A DNA stretch of 64,000 nt. It comes from Vibrio echinoideorum. GTDB taxonomy: Bacteria; Pseudomonadota; Gammaproteobacteria; Enterobacterales; Vibrionaceae. A program made the position numbers and the translations under genes. Positions within the stretch are counted from its first letter, which is position 1; every line of letters begins with the position of its first letter. Shown here piece after piece: positions 8,729 through 17,560 of the stretch. The notes below the pieces were generated by a model that saw only the letters and a program-made list of their open reading frames with translations, was not told the origin of the DNA and ran no database searches. The stretch is from contig NZ_AP025483.1 in assembly GCF_024347455.1 (NCBI RefSeq), forward strand, positions 1,054,001-1,118,000, read 5' to 3'.

Positions 8729-10759
8729 ATGAGTAAACTCTTTGACTTGGTATCGGACTATAGCCCATCCGGAGATCAGCCGACTGCGATAACCAAATTA
8801 CTAGATGGATTGGATTCTGGTTTAGCACATCAAACTCTATTGGGGGTTACGGGCTCTGGTAAAACCTTTACGTTAGCCAACGTCATTTCTCAGTCTCAAA
8901 GACCTGCAATTTTGTTAGCCCCTAACAAAACGTTGGCAGCTCAACTTTATGGCGAGATGAAATCTTTCTTTCCGAATAACTCCGTTGAGTACTTTGTTTC
9001 TTACTACGATTATTACCAACCGGAAGCCTACGTTCCAACCACGGATACCTTCATCGAGAAAGATGCGTCGATAAATGCTCATATTGAGCAAATGAGACTT
9101 TCAGCCACCAAAGCTTTGTTAGAAAGAAAAGATGCCATTATTGTTGCGTCTGTATCGGCTATCTACGGTCTTGGTGATCCTAAGTCCTATTTAAAAATGA
9201 TGCTTCATTTGAGTCGTGGTGAGGTTATGGACCAGCGAGATATTTTGCGCCGTTTGGCTGAACTGCAATATTCGAGAAACGATGTCGCGTTTGAGCGTGG
9301 GCAGTTCCGTGTTCGTGGTGAGGTGATTGATATCTTTCCCGCTGAATCTGACCAAGATGCGGTTCGAATTGAAATGTTCGATGATGAAGTGGATTGCATT
9401 AGCATCTTTGACCCACTTACCGGCGCGATTAAGCAAAGAGACTTACCTCGATTTACTGTTTATCCAAAAACTCACTATGTCACGCCAAGAGAGAAAATCA
9501 TTGAAGCGATTGAGAAAATTAAGGATGAACTACGGGATAGAGCTCAATACCTAAAAGACAACAACAAACTGTTAGAAGAACAGCGTATCTCTCAGAGAAC
9601 TCAGTTTGATATCGAGATGATGACTGAGCTTGGTTTCTGTTCGGGTATTGAAAACTATTCACGATATTTGAGTGGCCGTGCGGAAGGAGAGGCGCCTCCT
9701 ACGTTATTTGACTACTTACCTAATGATGGTCTTCTGATCATCGATGAATCGCACGTTACTGTGCCGCAAATCGGCGCTATGTATAAAGGTGACCGTTCTC
9801 GTAAGGAAACCTTAGTGGAGTTTGGCTTTAGGCTGCCTTCTGCGTTGGATAACCGACCGATGAAGTTTGAAGAGTTTGAGTCTATCTCTCCACAAACCAT
9901 TTTTGTGTCAGCAACGCCTGGAAATTATGAGATCGAAAAATCAGATGGCGAAATCGCTGACCAAGTAGTGCGTCCGACTGGCTTGCTCGATCCTATTATT
10001 GAAGTAAGGCCAGTGGCGACTCAGGTTGATGACTTATTGTCTGAGATTAGAATTCGCTCAGTCAAAGAAGAGCGAGTGTTGGTTACAACATTGACTAAAA
10101 GAATGGCGGAAGACTTAACCGAATACCTAAGTGAACATGGTGTTAAAGTGCGTTACTTGCACTCAGATATCGATACTGTCGAACGTGTAGAAATCATTCG
10201 GGACCTACGTTTAGGTGAGTTTGACGTGTTAGTGGGCATTAACTTACTTCGTGAGGGTTTGGATATGCCTGAAGTATCGCTGGTGGCGATTCTTGATGCA
10301 GACAAAGAGGGCTTCTTACGTTCTGAACGTTCTCTTATTCAAACTATTGGTCGTGCGGCACGTAACTTAGAAGGTCGAGCGATTTTGTACGGAGACTCAA
10401 TTACTAAGTCGATGAGAAAAGCGATTGATGAAACGGATCGTCGTAGAGAGAAACAACAGATTTACAATGAAGAACAGGGTATTACGCCTCAAGCGCTTAA
10501 ACGTAGTATCAAAGATATTATGGAGCTGGGCGACCTAACTAAGTCAAAACAACAGCGACAATCTAAGCAAGTACCACTGTCTAAAGTTGCTGAGCATTCT
10601 GAAAATTACACAGTGCTTACTCCACAGCAGCTTGATAAAGAGATCAGTAAATTAGAAGGTGCTATGTATCAGCATGCTCAAAATTTGGAGTTTGAGTTGG
10701 CAGCGCAAAAACGTGATGAGATAGAACAGTTGAGAAAGCAGTTTATTACGAATAGCTGA
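8729..10759 (+). CDS. uvrB: Excinuclease ABC subunit B
   Basis: 676 residues, full length. It is the damage-verifying helicase-like subunit of nucleotide-excision repair, loaded by UvrA and partnered by UvrC. Walker A GVTGSGKT at 39-46; the DNA-wrapping beta-hairpin [12 protein letters not shown] at 92-103; DESH helicase motif; C-terminal UVR domain (about 635-670) that contacts UvrC. A LexA box lies immediately upstream. Its 3' end is followed by the convergent qrr gene. Confidence 0.98.
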   Translation: MSKLFDLVSDYSPSGDQPTAITKLLDGLDSGLAHQTLLGVTGSGKTFTLANVISQSQRPAILLAPNKTLAAQLYGEMKSFFPNNSVEYFVSYYDYYQPEAYVPTTDTFIEKDASINAHIEQMRLSATKALLERKDAIIVASVSAIYGLGDPKSYLKMMLHLSRGEVMDQRDILRRLAELQYSRNDVAFERGQFRVRGEVIDIFPAESDQDAVRIEMFDDEVDCISIFDPLTGAIKQRDLPRFTVYPKTHYVTPREKIIEAIEKIKDELRDRAQYLKDNNKLLEEQRISQRTQFDIEMMTELGFCSGIENYSRYLSGRAEGEAPPTLFDYLPNDGLLIIDESHVTVPQIGAMYKGDRSRKETLVEFGFRLPSALDNRPMKFEEFESISPQTIFVSATPGNYEIEKSDGEIADQVVRPTGLLDPIIEVRPVATQVDDLLSEIRIRSVKEERVLVTTLTKRMAEDLTEYLSEHGVKVRYLHSDIDTVERVEIIRDLRLGEFDVLVGINLLREGLDMPEVSLVAILDADKEGFLRSERSLIQTIGRAARNLEGRAILYGDSITKSMRKAIDETDRRREKQQIYNEEQGITPQALKRSIKDIMELGDLTKSKQQRQSKQVPLSKVAEHSENYTVLTPQQLDKEISKLEGAMYQHAQNLEFELAAQKRDEIEQLRKQFITNS

Positions 10760-10789
10760 TACGGAACGTACTTGAGGGAAAATTTAGGC

Positions 10790-10882
10790 AAAAAAACAGC
10801 CAGTAGTAAATTTTCTACTGGCTTACGTTTGTGAACACTGAGTCCACTAACAACGTCAGTTGGCTAGGTGACCCGAAGGTCA
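10790..10882 (-). ncRNA. qrr1: Qrr quorum-regulatory small RNA
   Basis: About 93 nt on the minus strand, divergent from luxO. The 5' hairpin TGACCTTCGGGTCA is followed by the nearly invariant Qrr core CTAGCCAACTGACGTTGTTA, the target-pairing region. It ends in a terminator stem GCCAGTAG/CTACTGGC plus seven Us. The predicted +1 at 10882 is exactly 12 bases from the -12 element of a sigma-54 promoter. Family knowledge: Hfq-dependent Qrr RNAs control luxR/hapR-type and luxO mRNAs. The position between uvrB and luxO is that of qrr1 in other vibrios. Confidence 0.95.
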
Positions 10883-10892
10883 AATAGAACAC

Positions 10893-10908
10893 TGCATCGT
10901 TCGTGCCA
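10893..10908 (-). promoter_or_regulatory. Sigma-54 promoter of qrr
   Basis: On the minus strand TGGCAC-N5-ATGCA, matching the -24/-12 consensus except one T in the -12 element. It is correctly spaced for initiation at 10882. Confidence 0.88.
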
Positions 10909-10971
10909 TGTAGCTAATTCATTGATTATTTGAAGCTGGTATAGGAATACAATACAAATATTGTGGCCAAT

Positions 10972-10984
10972 TTGCATAATGCAA
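10972..10984. promoter_or_regulatory. LuxO-binding site
   Basis: The perfect dyad TTGCA-TAA-TGCAA matches the known LuxO operator form TTGCA-N3-TGCAA. It lies about 65-80 bp upstream of the qrr sigma-54 promoter and just upstream of the luxO -10, so it could serve activation of qrr and autorepression of luxO. Confidence 0.85.
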
Positions 10985-10997
10985 AGCGGAATGCGAC

Positions 10998-11003
10998 TAT
11001 AAT
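10998..11003 (+). promoter_or_regulatory. Predicted -10 element of luxO
   Basis: A perfect TATAAT 30 bp before the luxO start. No good -35 is present at 17 bp; TTGCAT in the LuxO site lies 20 bp upstream. A LuxO dimer there should interfere with polymerase. Confidence 0.5.
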
Positions 11004-11032
11004 AAGAAATGCAAATTATAAATGGCTAGGAT

Positions 11033-12421
11033 ATGCAATCAAAAACGCTAGATAACAAATCAAAGTATTTGTTGATGGTAGAGGATACGGCTTCGGTAGC
11101 GGCTTTATATCGCTCGTATCTTACACCGCTCGAAATTGATATCAACATTGTCGGCACTGGTCGTGATGCAATTGAGAGTTTGAATCATCGAATCCCAGAC
11201 CTCATTTTATTAGATCTACGTTTACCCGATATGACGGGTATGGACGTGCTATTTGCCGTAAAACAAAAATACCCTGAAGTTCCAGTTATTTTCATGACCG
11301 CTCACGGCTCTATTGACACCGCCGTAGAAGCAATGCGTCATGGCTCTCAAGATTTCCTGATCAAACCGTGTGAAGCCGATCGACTCCGTATTACGGTGAA
11401 TAACGCGATACGTAAAGCGACCAAGCTGAAGAACAGCTCTGAACATCCTGGAAATCAAAACTACCAAGGGTTCATTGGTAGTAGCCAAACCATGCAGCAG
11501 GTTTACCGAACTATCGACTCTGCCGCATCGAGTAAAGCCAGTATTTTCATCACGGGTGAAAGTGGAACCGGTAAAGAGGTGTGTGCAGAAGCTATCCATG
11601 CTGCGAGTAAACGTGGCGATAAGCCATTCATCGCGATCAACTGTGCGGCTATTCCTAAAGATTTGATCGAAAGTGAACTGTTTGGCCACGTTAAAGGCGC
11701 CTTTACTGGCGCTGCCACCGATCGCCAAGGTGCTGCTGAATTGGCTGACGGCGGAACTCTGTTTCTCGATGAGTTGTGCGAGATGGATCTTGAGCTGCAA
11801 ACCAAGCTTCTTCGCTTTATTCAAACCGGTACTTTTCAAAAAGTAGGCTCTTCGAAGATGAAGAGTGTGGATGTGCGTTTTGTTTGTGCAACCAACCGTG
11901 ACCCTTGGAAAGAAGTTCAAGAAGGTCGCTTTAGAGAAGATTTGTACTACCGTTTATATGTGATTCCTTTGCATTTACCGCCATTGCGTGAGCGTGGCGA
12001 GGATGTCATCGAGATTGCATACTCGCTATTGGGTTACATGTCAGTTGAAGAGGGCAAAGCGTTTGTTCGTTTTGCTCAAGAGGTGCTTGATCGCTTCAAT
12101 CAATACGAGTGGCCGGGTAACGTTCGTCAGTTACAAAACGTATTGCGAAATGTGGTGGTACTGAATAATGGTAAAGAGATTACTCTGAACATGCTTCCAC
12201 CCCCTTTGAATCAGCCGATTGAAAACAGTCTGCGATTGAAAGAGAAGCAGAACGAAGATATTACCGTGAAAGATATTTTCCCATTGTGGATCACTGAGAA
12301 AACGGCTATCGAACAGGCCATAAAAGCGTGTGATGGTAACATTCCCCGTGCGGCCGGTTTTTTGGATGTCAGTCCATCGACGATATATCGTAAATTGCAA
12401 ACGTGGAATGCGAAGCAGTAA
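11033..12421 (+). CDS. luxO: Quorum-sensing sigma-54 response regulator LuxO
   Basis: 462 residues. Receiver domain (about 12-125) with phosphoacceptor D61 in [11 protein letters not shown]+ domain with Walker A GESGTGKE, the sigma-54 contact loop GAFTGA and ELCEMD; C-terminal Fis-type HTH ending in [12 protein letters not shown]. Phospho-LuxO activates qrr genes at low cell density. The ribosome site is AGGA. It is followed by luxU after 24 bp, with qrr1 divergently upstream: the canonical Vibrio arrangement. Confidence 0.98.
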   Translation: MQSKTLDNKSKYLLMVEDTASVAALYRSYLTPLEIDINIVGTGRDAIESLNHRIPDLILLDLRLPDMTGMDVLFAVKQKYPEVPVIFMTAHGSIDTAVEAMRHGSQDFLIKPCEADRLRITVNNAIRKATKLKNSSEHPGNQNYQGFIGSSQTMQQVYRTIDSAASSKASIFITGESGTGKEVCAEAIHAASKRGDKPFIAINCAAIPKDLIESELFGHVKGAFTGAATDRQGAAELADGGTLFLDELCEMDLELQTKLLRFIQTGTFQKVGSSKMKSVDVRFVCATNRDPWKEVQEGRFREDLYYRLYVIPLHLPPLRERGEDVIEIAYSLLGYMSVEEGKAFVRFAQEVLDRFNQYEWPGNVRQLQNVLRNVVVLNNGKEITLNMLPPPLNQPIENSLRLKEKQNEDITVKDIFPLWITEKTAIEQAIKACDGNIPRAAGFLDVSPSTIYRKLQTWNAKQ

Positions 12422-12445
12422 TCACCAAACAATAAGAAAAGAACA

Positions 12446-12790
12446 ATGATGAAAGTATTAAATCAGCAAAAAGTTGATGAGCTTGCCGGTGAAATAGGGC
12501 AAGAGAATGTTCCAGTTTTATTGGATATATTTTTAGGTGAATTGAAAGGTTACTATGAGCATCTAGAGCTCAATAAAGCTAATGATACTTCCAAGTACTT
12601 GGCTGATATTAGCCACGCACTCAAAAGTAGTGCAGCGAGTTTTGGCGCAGACTCATTGTGTAGCTTCGCGATTAGCTTGGACGCAAAAGTAAAACAAGCC
12701 TTGCCAGTGACAGACGTAGACTTTCAAGGTATGCAGGCACTTTTGTTAACAACGTATCAAGAATATCAGCAGTTGATGACAGACATCTAA
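12446..12790 (+). CDS. luxU: Phosphorelay protein LuxU
   Basis: 114 residues, an HPt four-helix protein. The phosphorylated histidine is H57 in [14 protein letters not shown]. It relays phosphate from hybrid autoinducer sensor kinases to LuxO. Two adjacent ATGs are possible starts; choosing the second (12449) would number the histidine 56. It is co-transcribed with luxO and followed by a strong terminator. Confidence 0.96.
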   Translation: MMKVLNQQKVDELAGEIGQENVPVLLDIFLGELKGYYEHLELNKANDTSKYLADISHALKSSAASFGADSLCSFAISLDAKVKQALPVTDVDFQGMQALLLTTYQEYQQLMTDI

Positions 12791-12826
12791 AACGGTTGAT
12801 GACGACATATACCAGAGACAGGTATT

Positions 12827-12853
12827 AAAAAAGGAGCATGATGCTCCTTTTTT
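12827..12853. terminator. Bidirectional terminator between luxU and yvcK
   Basis: AAAAAAGGAGCAT and its complement form a stem around GCATGATGC with A- and T-runs on both sides, serving the convergent luxU and yvcK. Confidence 0.88.
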
Positions 12854-12870
12854 ATATCAGAAATTTGGCA

Positions 12871-13758
12871 CTAGACCAGTTGGGATCTAATCGCTTGCTG
12901 GAGCTTTAAACGGTCATGTCGCCAATCTCGATTAGGAGATGCAAGATCAGTGGTTACACAGTTCCATAGTCCTTCAAGTTCAGGGTGGGGCGCATTACCC
13001 AGCACGACATCGATTTTTCTCGCTTTACAGGTGCGCTCACACCATTCTAATTGTTCTTGAAGCGTCATCTTTCCTGCTGGGCCGTGTTCCGGCGACAGGT
13101 TTTCAACAAAAATTACTTTAGCTTTGGTGTTGTCAGCGATGGCTTTTCCTATTTCAGGAAGTAGCAGCGGAGGCATAACACTGGTTAGGAAGCTTCCTGG
13201 ACCCAGGACAATACAATCCGCTTGCTCAACGGCTAGAACGGCTTCTTTGGTGGCGGGTACTTCCGGTGATAAGTCCATCATGCGCAGCTTTTCTGTCATA
13301 TCATCTACGTTGGTTTCACCGGTTACCCAACGACCATCCATTGAGAGGGCCGTGAGGTCTGAAGGGTGTTCGGTCATCGGGACGATATTGACATCGACCT
13401 TGAGCATATTTCGAATTAGGTTAATTGCTTCCAATGGGCGAACGGAAAGGTTATCTAGCGCCGTTAGCATTAGGTTCCCTAAGTTGTGACCATCGAGTTC
13501 ACCTTGACCGCGAAAGCGGTATTCGAACATCATCGAGCTAATTGAAGGTTCTGTGATTAATTGGTTGATACAGTTACGAGTATCTCCCCAAGCAATACCA
13601 CCTTGGCAGTCTCGAATTCTTCCGGTTGAGCCACCGTTATCTGTGGTCGCAACAATGCCAGTTGCGTTGTTACCAAAGTCTTTTAATGCAGCTAGCATGC
13701 GACCTAAGCCATGGCCCCCACCGATTGCTACGACTTTCTTTGAAGAGTAAATATTCAT
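12871..13758 (-). CDS. yvcK: YvcK/CofD-like UDP-GlcNAc-binding protein
   Basis: 295 residues. The N-terminal GGGHGLGRML and TTDNGGSTGRIR are typical nucleotide-binding loops of the CofD/YvcK family; GHNLGNLMLTAL and LGPGSFLTSV follow. YvcK proteins bind UDP-GlcNAc and are needed for growth on gluconeogenic carbon in Bacillus; the E. coli relative YbhK also lies beside moaA. Its role in Vibrio is inferred from the family. It is divergent from moaA and convergent with luxU. Confidence 0.9.
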   Translation of the reverse strand: MNIYSSKKVVAIGGGHGLGRMLAALKDFGNNATGIVATTDNGGSTGRIRDCQGGIAWGDTRNCINQLITEPSISSMMFEYRFRGQGELDGHNLGNLMLTALDNLSVRPLEAINLIRNMLKVDVNIVPMTEHPSDLTALSMDGRWVTGETNVDDMTEKLRMMDLSPEVPATKEAVLAVEQADCIVLGPGSFLTSVMPPLLLPEIGKAIADNTKAKVIFVENLSPEHGPAGKMTLQEQLEWCERTCKARKIDVVLGNAPHPELEGLWNCVTTDLASPNRDWRHDRLKLQQAIRSQLV

Positions 13759-13967
13759 TTTTTGTTCTTGTTAGATTATTACCAACTATAATTTAGGTTA
13801 AATGCTTCTCATCAGATACTCAACAAGAGTTATTTTGAGGGTTTGATACGTTTTTTTTGCCGATGTGACCCGTTTTTTGTCATCAGAGCTAGATTCACGT
13901 ACAAATATTAAGTATTTTATTACTCAGCTACTGCGCGTGTGAATATAACGTGCAGTTGCCATAACTC

Positions 13968-14091
13968 CGAGCTCTCGCATGCTAAGTCGCACAGTGGTAT
14001 TTGCTGTACCGATACGCATCAAGAGCCAGTGACATGTTGTCACAAGGGCTTAATTGGAAATGATTATGCCTCCCGTGTTTGGAAAGGTGTT
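13968..14091 (+). promoter_or_regulatory. Moco riboswitch-like leader of moaABCDE
   Basis: The 3' part, GAAATGATTATGCCTCCCGT then TTTGGAAAGGTG, closely resembles the E. coli moaA leader as I remember it (GAAATGACTTCGCCTCCCGT ... CTGGAAAGGTG), where it is a molybdenum-cofactor riboswitch that masks the ribosome site. Further upstream a CCAGTGACATGTTGTCAC hairpin and AGCTCTCG/CAAGAGC pairing are visible. Feedback by Moco is inferred from this match. The 5' boundary is approximate. Confidence 0.8.
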
Positions 14092-14093
14092 CC

Positions 14094-15083
14094 GTGGCGC
14101 AACAATTCGAAGATAGATTCCATCGCAAATTTTATTATTTGCGCTTGTCGGTTACAGACGTCTGTAACTTTAAATGTACTTACTGCTTGCCAGATGGTTA
14201 TAAACCGTCAGGGCAAAAAAACTCGTCTTTTTTAAGTGTTCCCGAGATCAAACGTATTGTAAAAGCGTTTGCAGATTGTGGTACCTCAAAGATCCGCATT
14301 ACAGGCGGAGAGCCGAGCCTGCGTAAAGACTTTCCTGAAATCATACACACCGTTGCTTCTACTCCAGGCATCGAAAAAGTAGCCACGACAACTAACGGCT
14401 ACCGCATGGAGAAACAAGTAGGGCAATGGCGTGATGCTGGTTTAACCCATATAAACGTGAGCGTGGATAGCTTAGATTCGCGCATGTTTCATCAGATCAC
14501 TGGTGAGAACAAGTTTACTGAGGTTATGCGAGGCATTGATAAAGCGTTTGAGGTTGGCTTTGAACAAGTCAAAGTCAACGTCGTATTGATGAAAGACCTC
14601 AACAGTCAGGAATTACCAGCCTTCCTTAATTGGATCAAAGACAAACCTATTCAATTACGTTTTATCGAGCTAATGAAAACTGGCGAGATGGACGAGTTGT
14701 TCGATAAACACCATGTGTCTGGCGTTGCGATTCGTAACCAGCTTATTGCTAATGGTTGGCTATTAAAAGTCAAAGCAGTTAACGATGGCCCAGCGCAAGT
14801 GTTTGTCCACCCAGACTACAAGGGTGAAATTGGTTTGATCATGCCTTACGAGAAAGACTTTTGTGAGAGTTGTAACCGACTGCGTGTTTCTGCGACCGGT
14901 AAACTTCACTTATGTCTGTTTGGTGACCATGGTGTTGAACTGAGAGATCTAATTCAAGAAGATCAACAAGAGCAAGAGCTCATTGATCGAATTCAGGCTC
15001 AGCTTCAAACCAAGTCCGTTAGCCACTTCTTACACGATGGCAACAGCGGCATGACTCCAAACTTGGCGTCAATCGGCGGTTAA
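14094..15083 (+). CDS. moaA: GTP 3',8-cyclase MoaA
   Basis: 329 residues from GTG 14094, preceded by GGAAAGG at 14081-14087. A TTG five codons upstream is also open but would begin inside the ribosome site. Radical-SAM motif CNFKCTYC at the N-terminus binds the first [4Fe-4S]; CESCNRLR and a distal cysteine (LHLCLFGD) bind the second cluster, and the GG end (SIGG) is intact. It converts GTP to 3',8-cyclo-GTP, the first step of Moco synthesis. It is controlled by the riboswitch-like leader. Confidence 0.97.
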   Translation: MAQQFEDRFHRKFYYLRLSVTDVCNFKCTYCLPDGYKPSGQKNSSFLSVPEIKRIVKAFADCGTSKIRITGGEPSLRKDFPEIIHTVASTPGIEKVATTTNGYRMEKQVGQWRDAGLTHINVSVDSLDSRMFHQITGENKFTEVMRGIDKAFEVGFEQVKVNVVLMKDLNSQELPAFLNWIKDKPIQLRFIELMKTGEMDELFDKHHVSGVAIRNQLIANGWLLKVKAVNDGPAQVFVHPDYKGEIGLIMPYEKDFCESCNRLRVSATGKLHLCLFGDHGVELRDLIQEDQQEQELIDRIQAQLQTKSVSHFLHDGNSGMTPNLASIGG

Positions 15084-15109
15084 CTCGCTATATACTCTAA
15101 AGCATTTTA

Positions 15110-15135
15110 TCGCTCAGCTTCTTTAAGCTGGGCGA
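15110..15135 (+). other. Hairpin between moaA and moaB
   Basis: An 11-base stem with one G-T pair (TCGCTCAGCTT / AAGCTGGGCGA) and a 4-base loop. No U-run follows, so it probably stabilises or processes mRNA rather than ending it. Confidence 0.5.
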
Positions 15136-15174
15136 ATAAGTCTAATCATTGAAAAATTTTAAATAGGTGAACAA

Positions 15175-15687
15175 ATGGGTCACGCAGAAAGCAAATTTCA
15201 AGCAGCAAACATTGCAGTATTAACGGTGTCAGATACTCGTACAGAAGAAAACGATACGTCAGGTGGTTACCTAGCGGAGCATGCTAAAGAAGCTGGCCAC
15301 AATGTGGTTGATAAGCAAATCGTTATCGATGACATGTACAAGATCCGTGCGATTGTCTCTAAGTGGATCGCGGATGAAAGCGTTCAAGCTATCATGATCA
15401 CTGGCGGTACGGGTTTTACATCTCGTGACAGCACGCCTGAAGCACTTAAGCCACTATTCGATAAAGAAGTCGAAGGCTTTGGCGAACTATTCCGTCAAGT
15501 GTCTTACGAAGAAATTGGTACTTCTACGATTCAATCTCGTGCGATTGCGGGTTTTGCTAACCATACGGTTATCTTTGCTATGCCTGGTTCTACAGGTGCA
15601 TGCCGTACAGGTTGGACTAAGATCATCAAGCAGCAGATAGATGCAAGTCACCGTCCTTGTAACTTCATGCCACATCTTTCTGTATAA
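15175..15687 (+). CDS. moaB: Molybdopterin biosynthesis protein MoaB
   Basis: 170 residues, same length as E. coli MoaB. MoCF/MogA-like fold with TVSDTRTEENDTSG and the ITGGTGFTSRD signature. Related proteins adenylylate molybdopterin, but E. coli MoaB is dispensable, so its exact role here is uncertain. Second gene of moaABCDE. Confidence 0.96.
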   Translation: MGHAESKFQAANIAVLTVSDTRTEENDTSGGYLAEHAKEAGHNVVDKQIVIDDMYKIRAIVSKWIADESVQAIMITGGTGFTSRDSTPEALKPLFDKEVEGFGELFRQVSYEEIGTSTIQSRAIAGFANHTVIFAMPGSTGACRTGWTKIIKQQIDASHRPCNFMPHLSV

Positions 15688-15699
15688 GGTGATTTGAGC

Positions 15700-16179
15700 A
15701 TGAGCCAATTTACACACATTAACGCGTCTGGCGAAGCAAACATGGTCGATGTATCGGCTAAAGCAGAGACAGTACGTGAAGCGAGAGCAGAAGCTTTCGT
15801 TCAAATGTCAGCAGAAACGCTAGAGCTGATTGTTTCTGGCAGCCACCATAAAGGTGATGTTTTCGCAACGGCACGTATTGCTGGTATCCAAGCAGCGAAG
15901 AAGACGTGGGACTTGATTCCACTGTGTCACCCTTTGCTACTGACTAAGGTTGAAGTTCAGCTTGAGGCTATCGAGTCTGAAAGTAAGGTTCGAATCGAAT
16001 CTGTATGTAAGCTTGCTGGTAAGACCGGCGTAGAAATGGAAGCGCTAACGGCTGCTTCTGTTGCTGCACTAACTATTTACGATATGTGTAAAGCTGTTCA
16101 GAAAGACATTGTTATCGAGAATGTACGCTTGTTAGAGAAGACCGGTGGTAAGTCAGGTCACTTCAAGGTGGAATCATGA
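15700..16179 (+). CDS. moaC: Cyclic pyranopterin monophosphate synthase MoaC
   Basis: 159 residues from ATG 15700, which has AAGGTGA 7 bases before it; the TTG six bases earlier is a poorer start. It converts the MoaA product to cyclic pyranopterin monophosphate. The [13 protein letters not shown] and [13 protein letters not shown] motifs, with the catalytic histidine and lysine neighbourhood of the family, are present. It overlaps moaD by 4 bp (ATGA). Confidence 0.97.
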   Translation: MSQFTHINASGEANMVDVSAKAETVREARAEAFVQMSAETLELIVSGSHHKGDVFATARIAGIQAAKKTWDLIPLCHPLLLTKVEVQLEAIESESKVRIESVCKLAGKTGVEMEALTAASVAALTIYDMCKAVQKDIVIENVRLLEKTGGKSGHFKVES

Positions 16180-16421
16180 TTACGGTACTGTTCTTTGCAC
16201 AAACTCGTGAACTTGTCGGTGTTGATAGCCTAGAGATCGATGCGCAATACAATACTATTGAAGCGATTCGCAGCCACCTTGTAACACAAGAAGGCAAATG
16301 GGATATCGCATTGGAAGAGGGCAAGCTGCTGGCAGCACTCAACCAATCAATTGTACCTTTGACGACTGAAGTGAAAGACGGCGACGAAGTGGCTTTCTTC
16401 CCACCAGTTACTGGAGGTTAA
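16176..16421 (+). CDS. moaD: Molybdopterin synthase sulfur carrier MoaD
   Basis: 81 residues with a ubiquitin-like fold. It ends in PPVTGG, the diglycine tail that is adenylylated by MoeB and converted to thiocarboxylate. It is coupled to moaC by an ATGA overlap and lies 2 bp before moaE, its partner in molybdopterin synthase. Confidence 0.96.
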   Translation: MITVLFFAQTRELVGVDSLEIDAQYNTIEAIRSHLVTQEGKWDIALEEGKLLAALNQSIVPLTTEVKDGDEVAFFPPVTGG

Positions 16422-16423
16422 CC

Positions 16424-16897
16424 ATGAATGACTCTCGAGTTATTGATCCAAGAGTATTAGTGACTGCTGAAGATTTTTCTGTGGGTGGCGAATACGATTA
16501 TTTGGCTCAAGGTACAGCCGCTGGAGCGGTAGTGACGTTTGTTGGTAAAGTTCGCGACATGAACCTTGGTGACAACGTGATTGGTTTGTCTCTTGAGCAT
16601 TATCCAGGCATGACAGAGAAGTCGCTGAGCGAGATCTGCGATCAAGCTGAAGCGCGCTGGCCGATTGAGAAGATGCGAGTTATTCACCGCGTGGGTGACC
16701 TAGATATTGGTGACCAGATTGTCTACGTTGGTGTGTCAAGTGCACACCGTGGTGCTGCTTTTGAAGCCTGTGAGTTTGTTATGGACTTCCTGAAAACCAA
16801 AGCGCCGTTTTGGAAAAAAGAACGTACCACAGAAACAACCCGCTGGGTTGATTCTCGCGATTCAGATACTAAAGCTGCGGATCGTTGGGAAAAGTAA
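16424..16897 (+). CDS. moaE: Molybdopterin synthase catalytic subunit MoaE
   Basis: 157 residues. The core GAVVTFVGKVRDMNLGD, LEHYPGMTEK and the catalytic-lysine region LKTKAPFWKKE match the family. It inserts two sulfurs, delivered by MoaD, into cPMP. Last gene of the operon, ending 66 bp before a strong terminator. Confidence 0.97.
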   Translation: MNDSRVIDPRVLVTAEDFSVGGEYDYLAQGTAAGAVVTFVGKVRDMNLGDNVIGLSLEHYPGMTEKSLSEICDQAEARWPIEKMRVIHRVGDLDIGDQIVYVGVSSAHRGAAFEACEFVMDFLKTKAPFWKKERTTETTRWVDSRDSDTKAADRWEK

Positions 16898-16963
16898 TCC
16901 ATCCCAGATCGTGTTTCTTCCTTAACGTGAAAATACATGACAGGTTGGGACGCAAATAATAAG

Positions 16964-16988
16964 AAAGCCGACGTTGAACGTCGGCTTT
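16964..16988 (+). terminator. Terminator of moaABCDE
   Basis: An inverted repeat AAAGCCGACGTT/AACGTCGGCTTT directly followed by more Ts. Confidence 0.88.
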
Positions 16989-16997
16989 TTTGTGCAT

Positions 16998-17560
16998 GCT
17001 ACAAAGCTATTTATAAATAGAAGGCTTTTTAATAAATGGTTAAGCGCTCAGGTTGCATATAAATTCGATACATAATTTTGTCTGTCTTGGTGCACATCTA
17101 CATCTGTTTTGGTGCAGCGCATTATGCTGTTTTGTATAAAGTGATAATCCTCACAAATAGTGCAGTCTATTTAGGGGATATGTGATGTGCAATTAGATTT
17201 CATGTGGCATTAATGTTAATTTGCCGACAGTGTTCTAGCATAAGATGCTAAAAAAAAGTATCAATTCAGATACATCAACACTAAAGGCTGTTTTTTAATA
17301 AATCCCTATATATAACTCACTATTCATTAGGTTTTTATTAGAGATTTACACTGATACCTTGAATGATTCGGAGAATTATCCGATTTTTTGCGACTTGTTT
17401 ATGGCAAATTACTTCAATGGTTGATAGTGTGTGCCTCAATCTTTGTAAGGTTTTAGATTTTTATGCTTAAACTTTGAGCTAAATAAATCTAAATCACTGC
17501 CGTTCAGTGAGCTGAGCAAAGAAGTCATGGATGCAATACAAAAAACTTGGAGTTTATTGA
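16998..17560. other. Long leader region upstream of oppA
   Basis: 563 bp with no credible gene. It contains two direct 14-bp repeats (17081-17116) and several AT-rich stretches. The oppA ribosome site TTGGAGT lies at its end. No sigma-54 or standard sigma-70 promoter could be fixed with confidence. Confidence 0.5.
17081..17116 (+). repeat. Two direct 14-bp repeats upstream of oppA
   Basis: TCTGTCTTGGTGCA (17081) and TCTGTTTTGGTGCA (17103) differ at one base and are 22 bp apart, about two helical turns. TTGGTGCA resembles half an NtrC site, but the matching left half is not seen, so the regulator is unknown. Confidence 0.55.

Noticed and set aside
13939..14235. Open frame of 98 codons ahead of and into moaA
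   Set aside because: It covers the riboswitch-like leader and overlaps the moaA start in another frame; the protein has no family features.
17161..17300. Possible sigma-54 promoter for oppA
   Set aside because: GG and GC pairs were tried in this region (for example TGGCAT with a later TTGC), but none has the required spacing.
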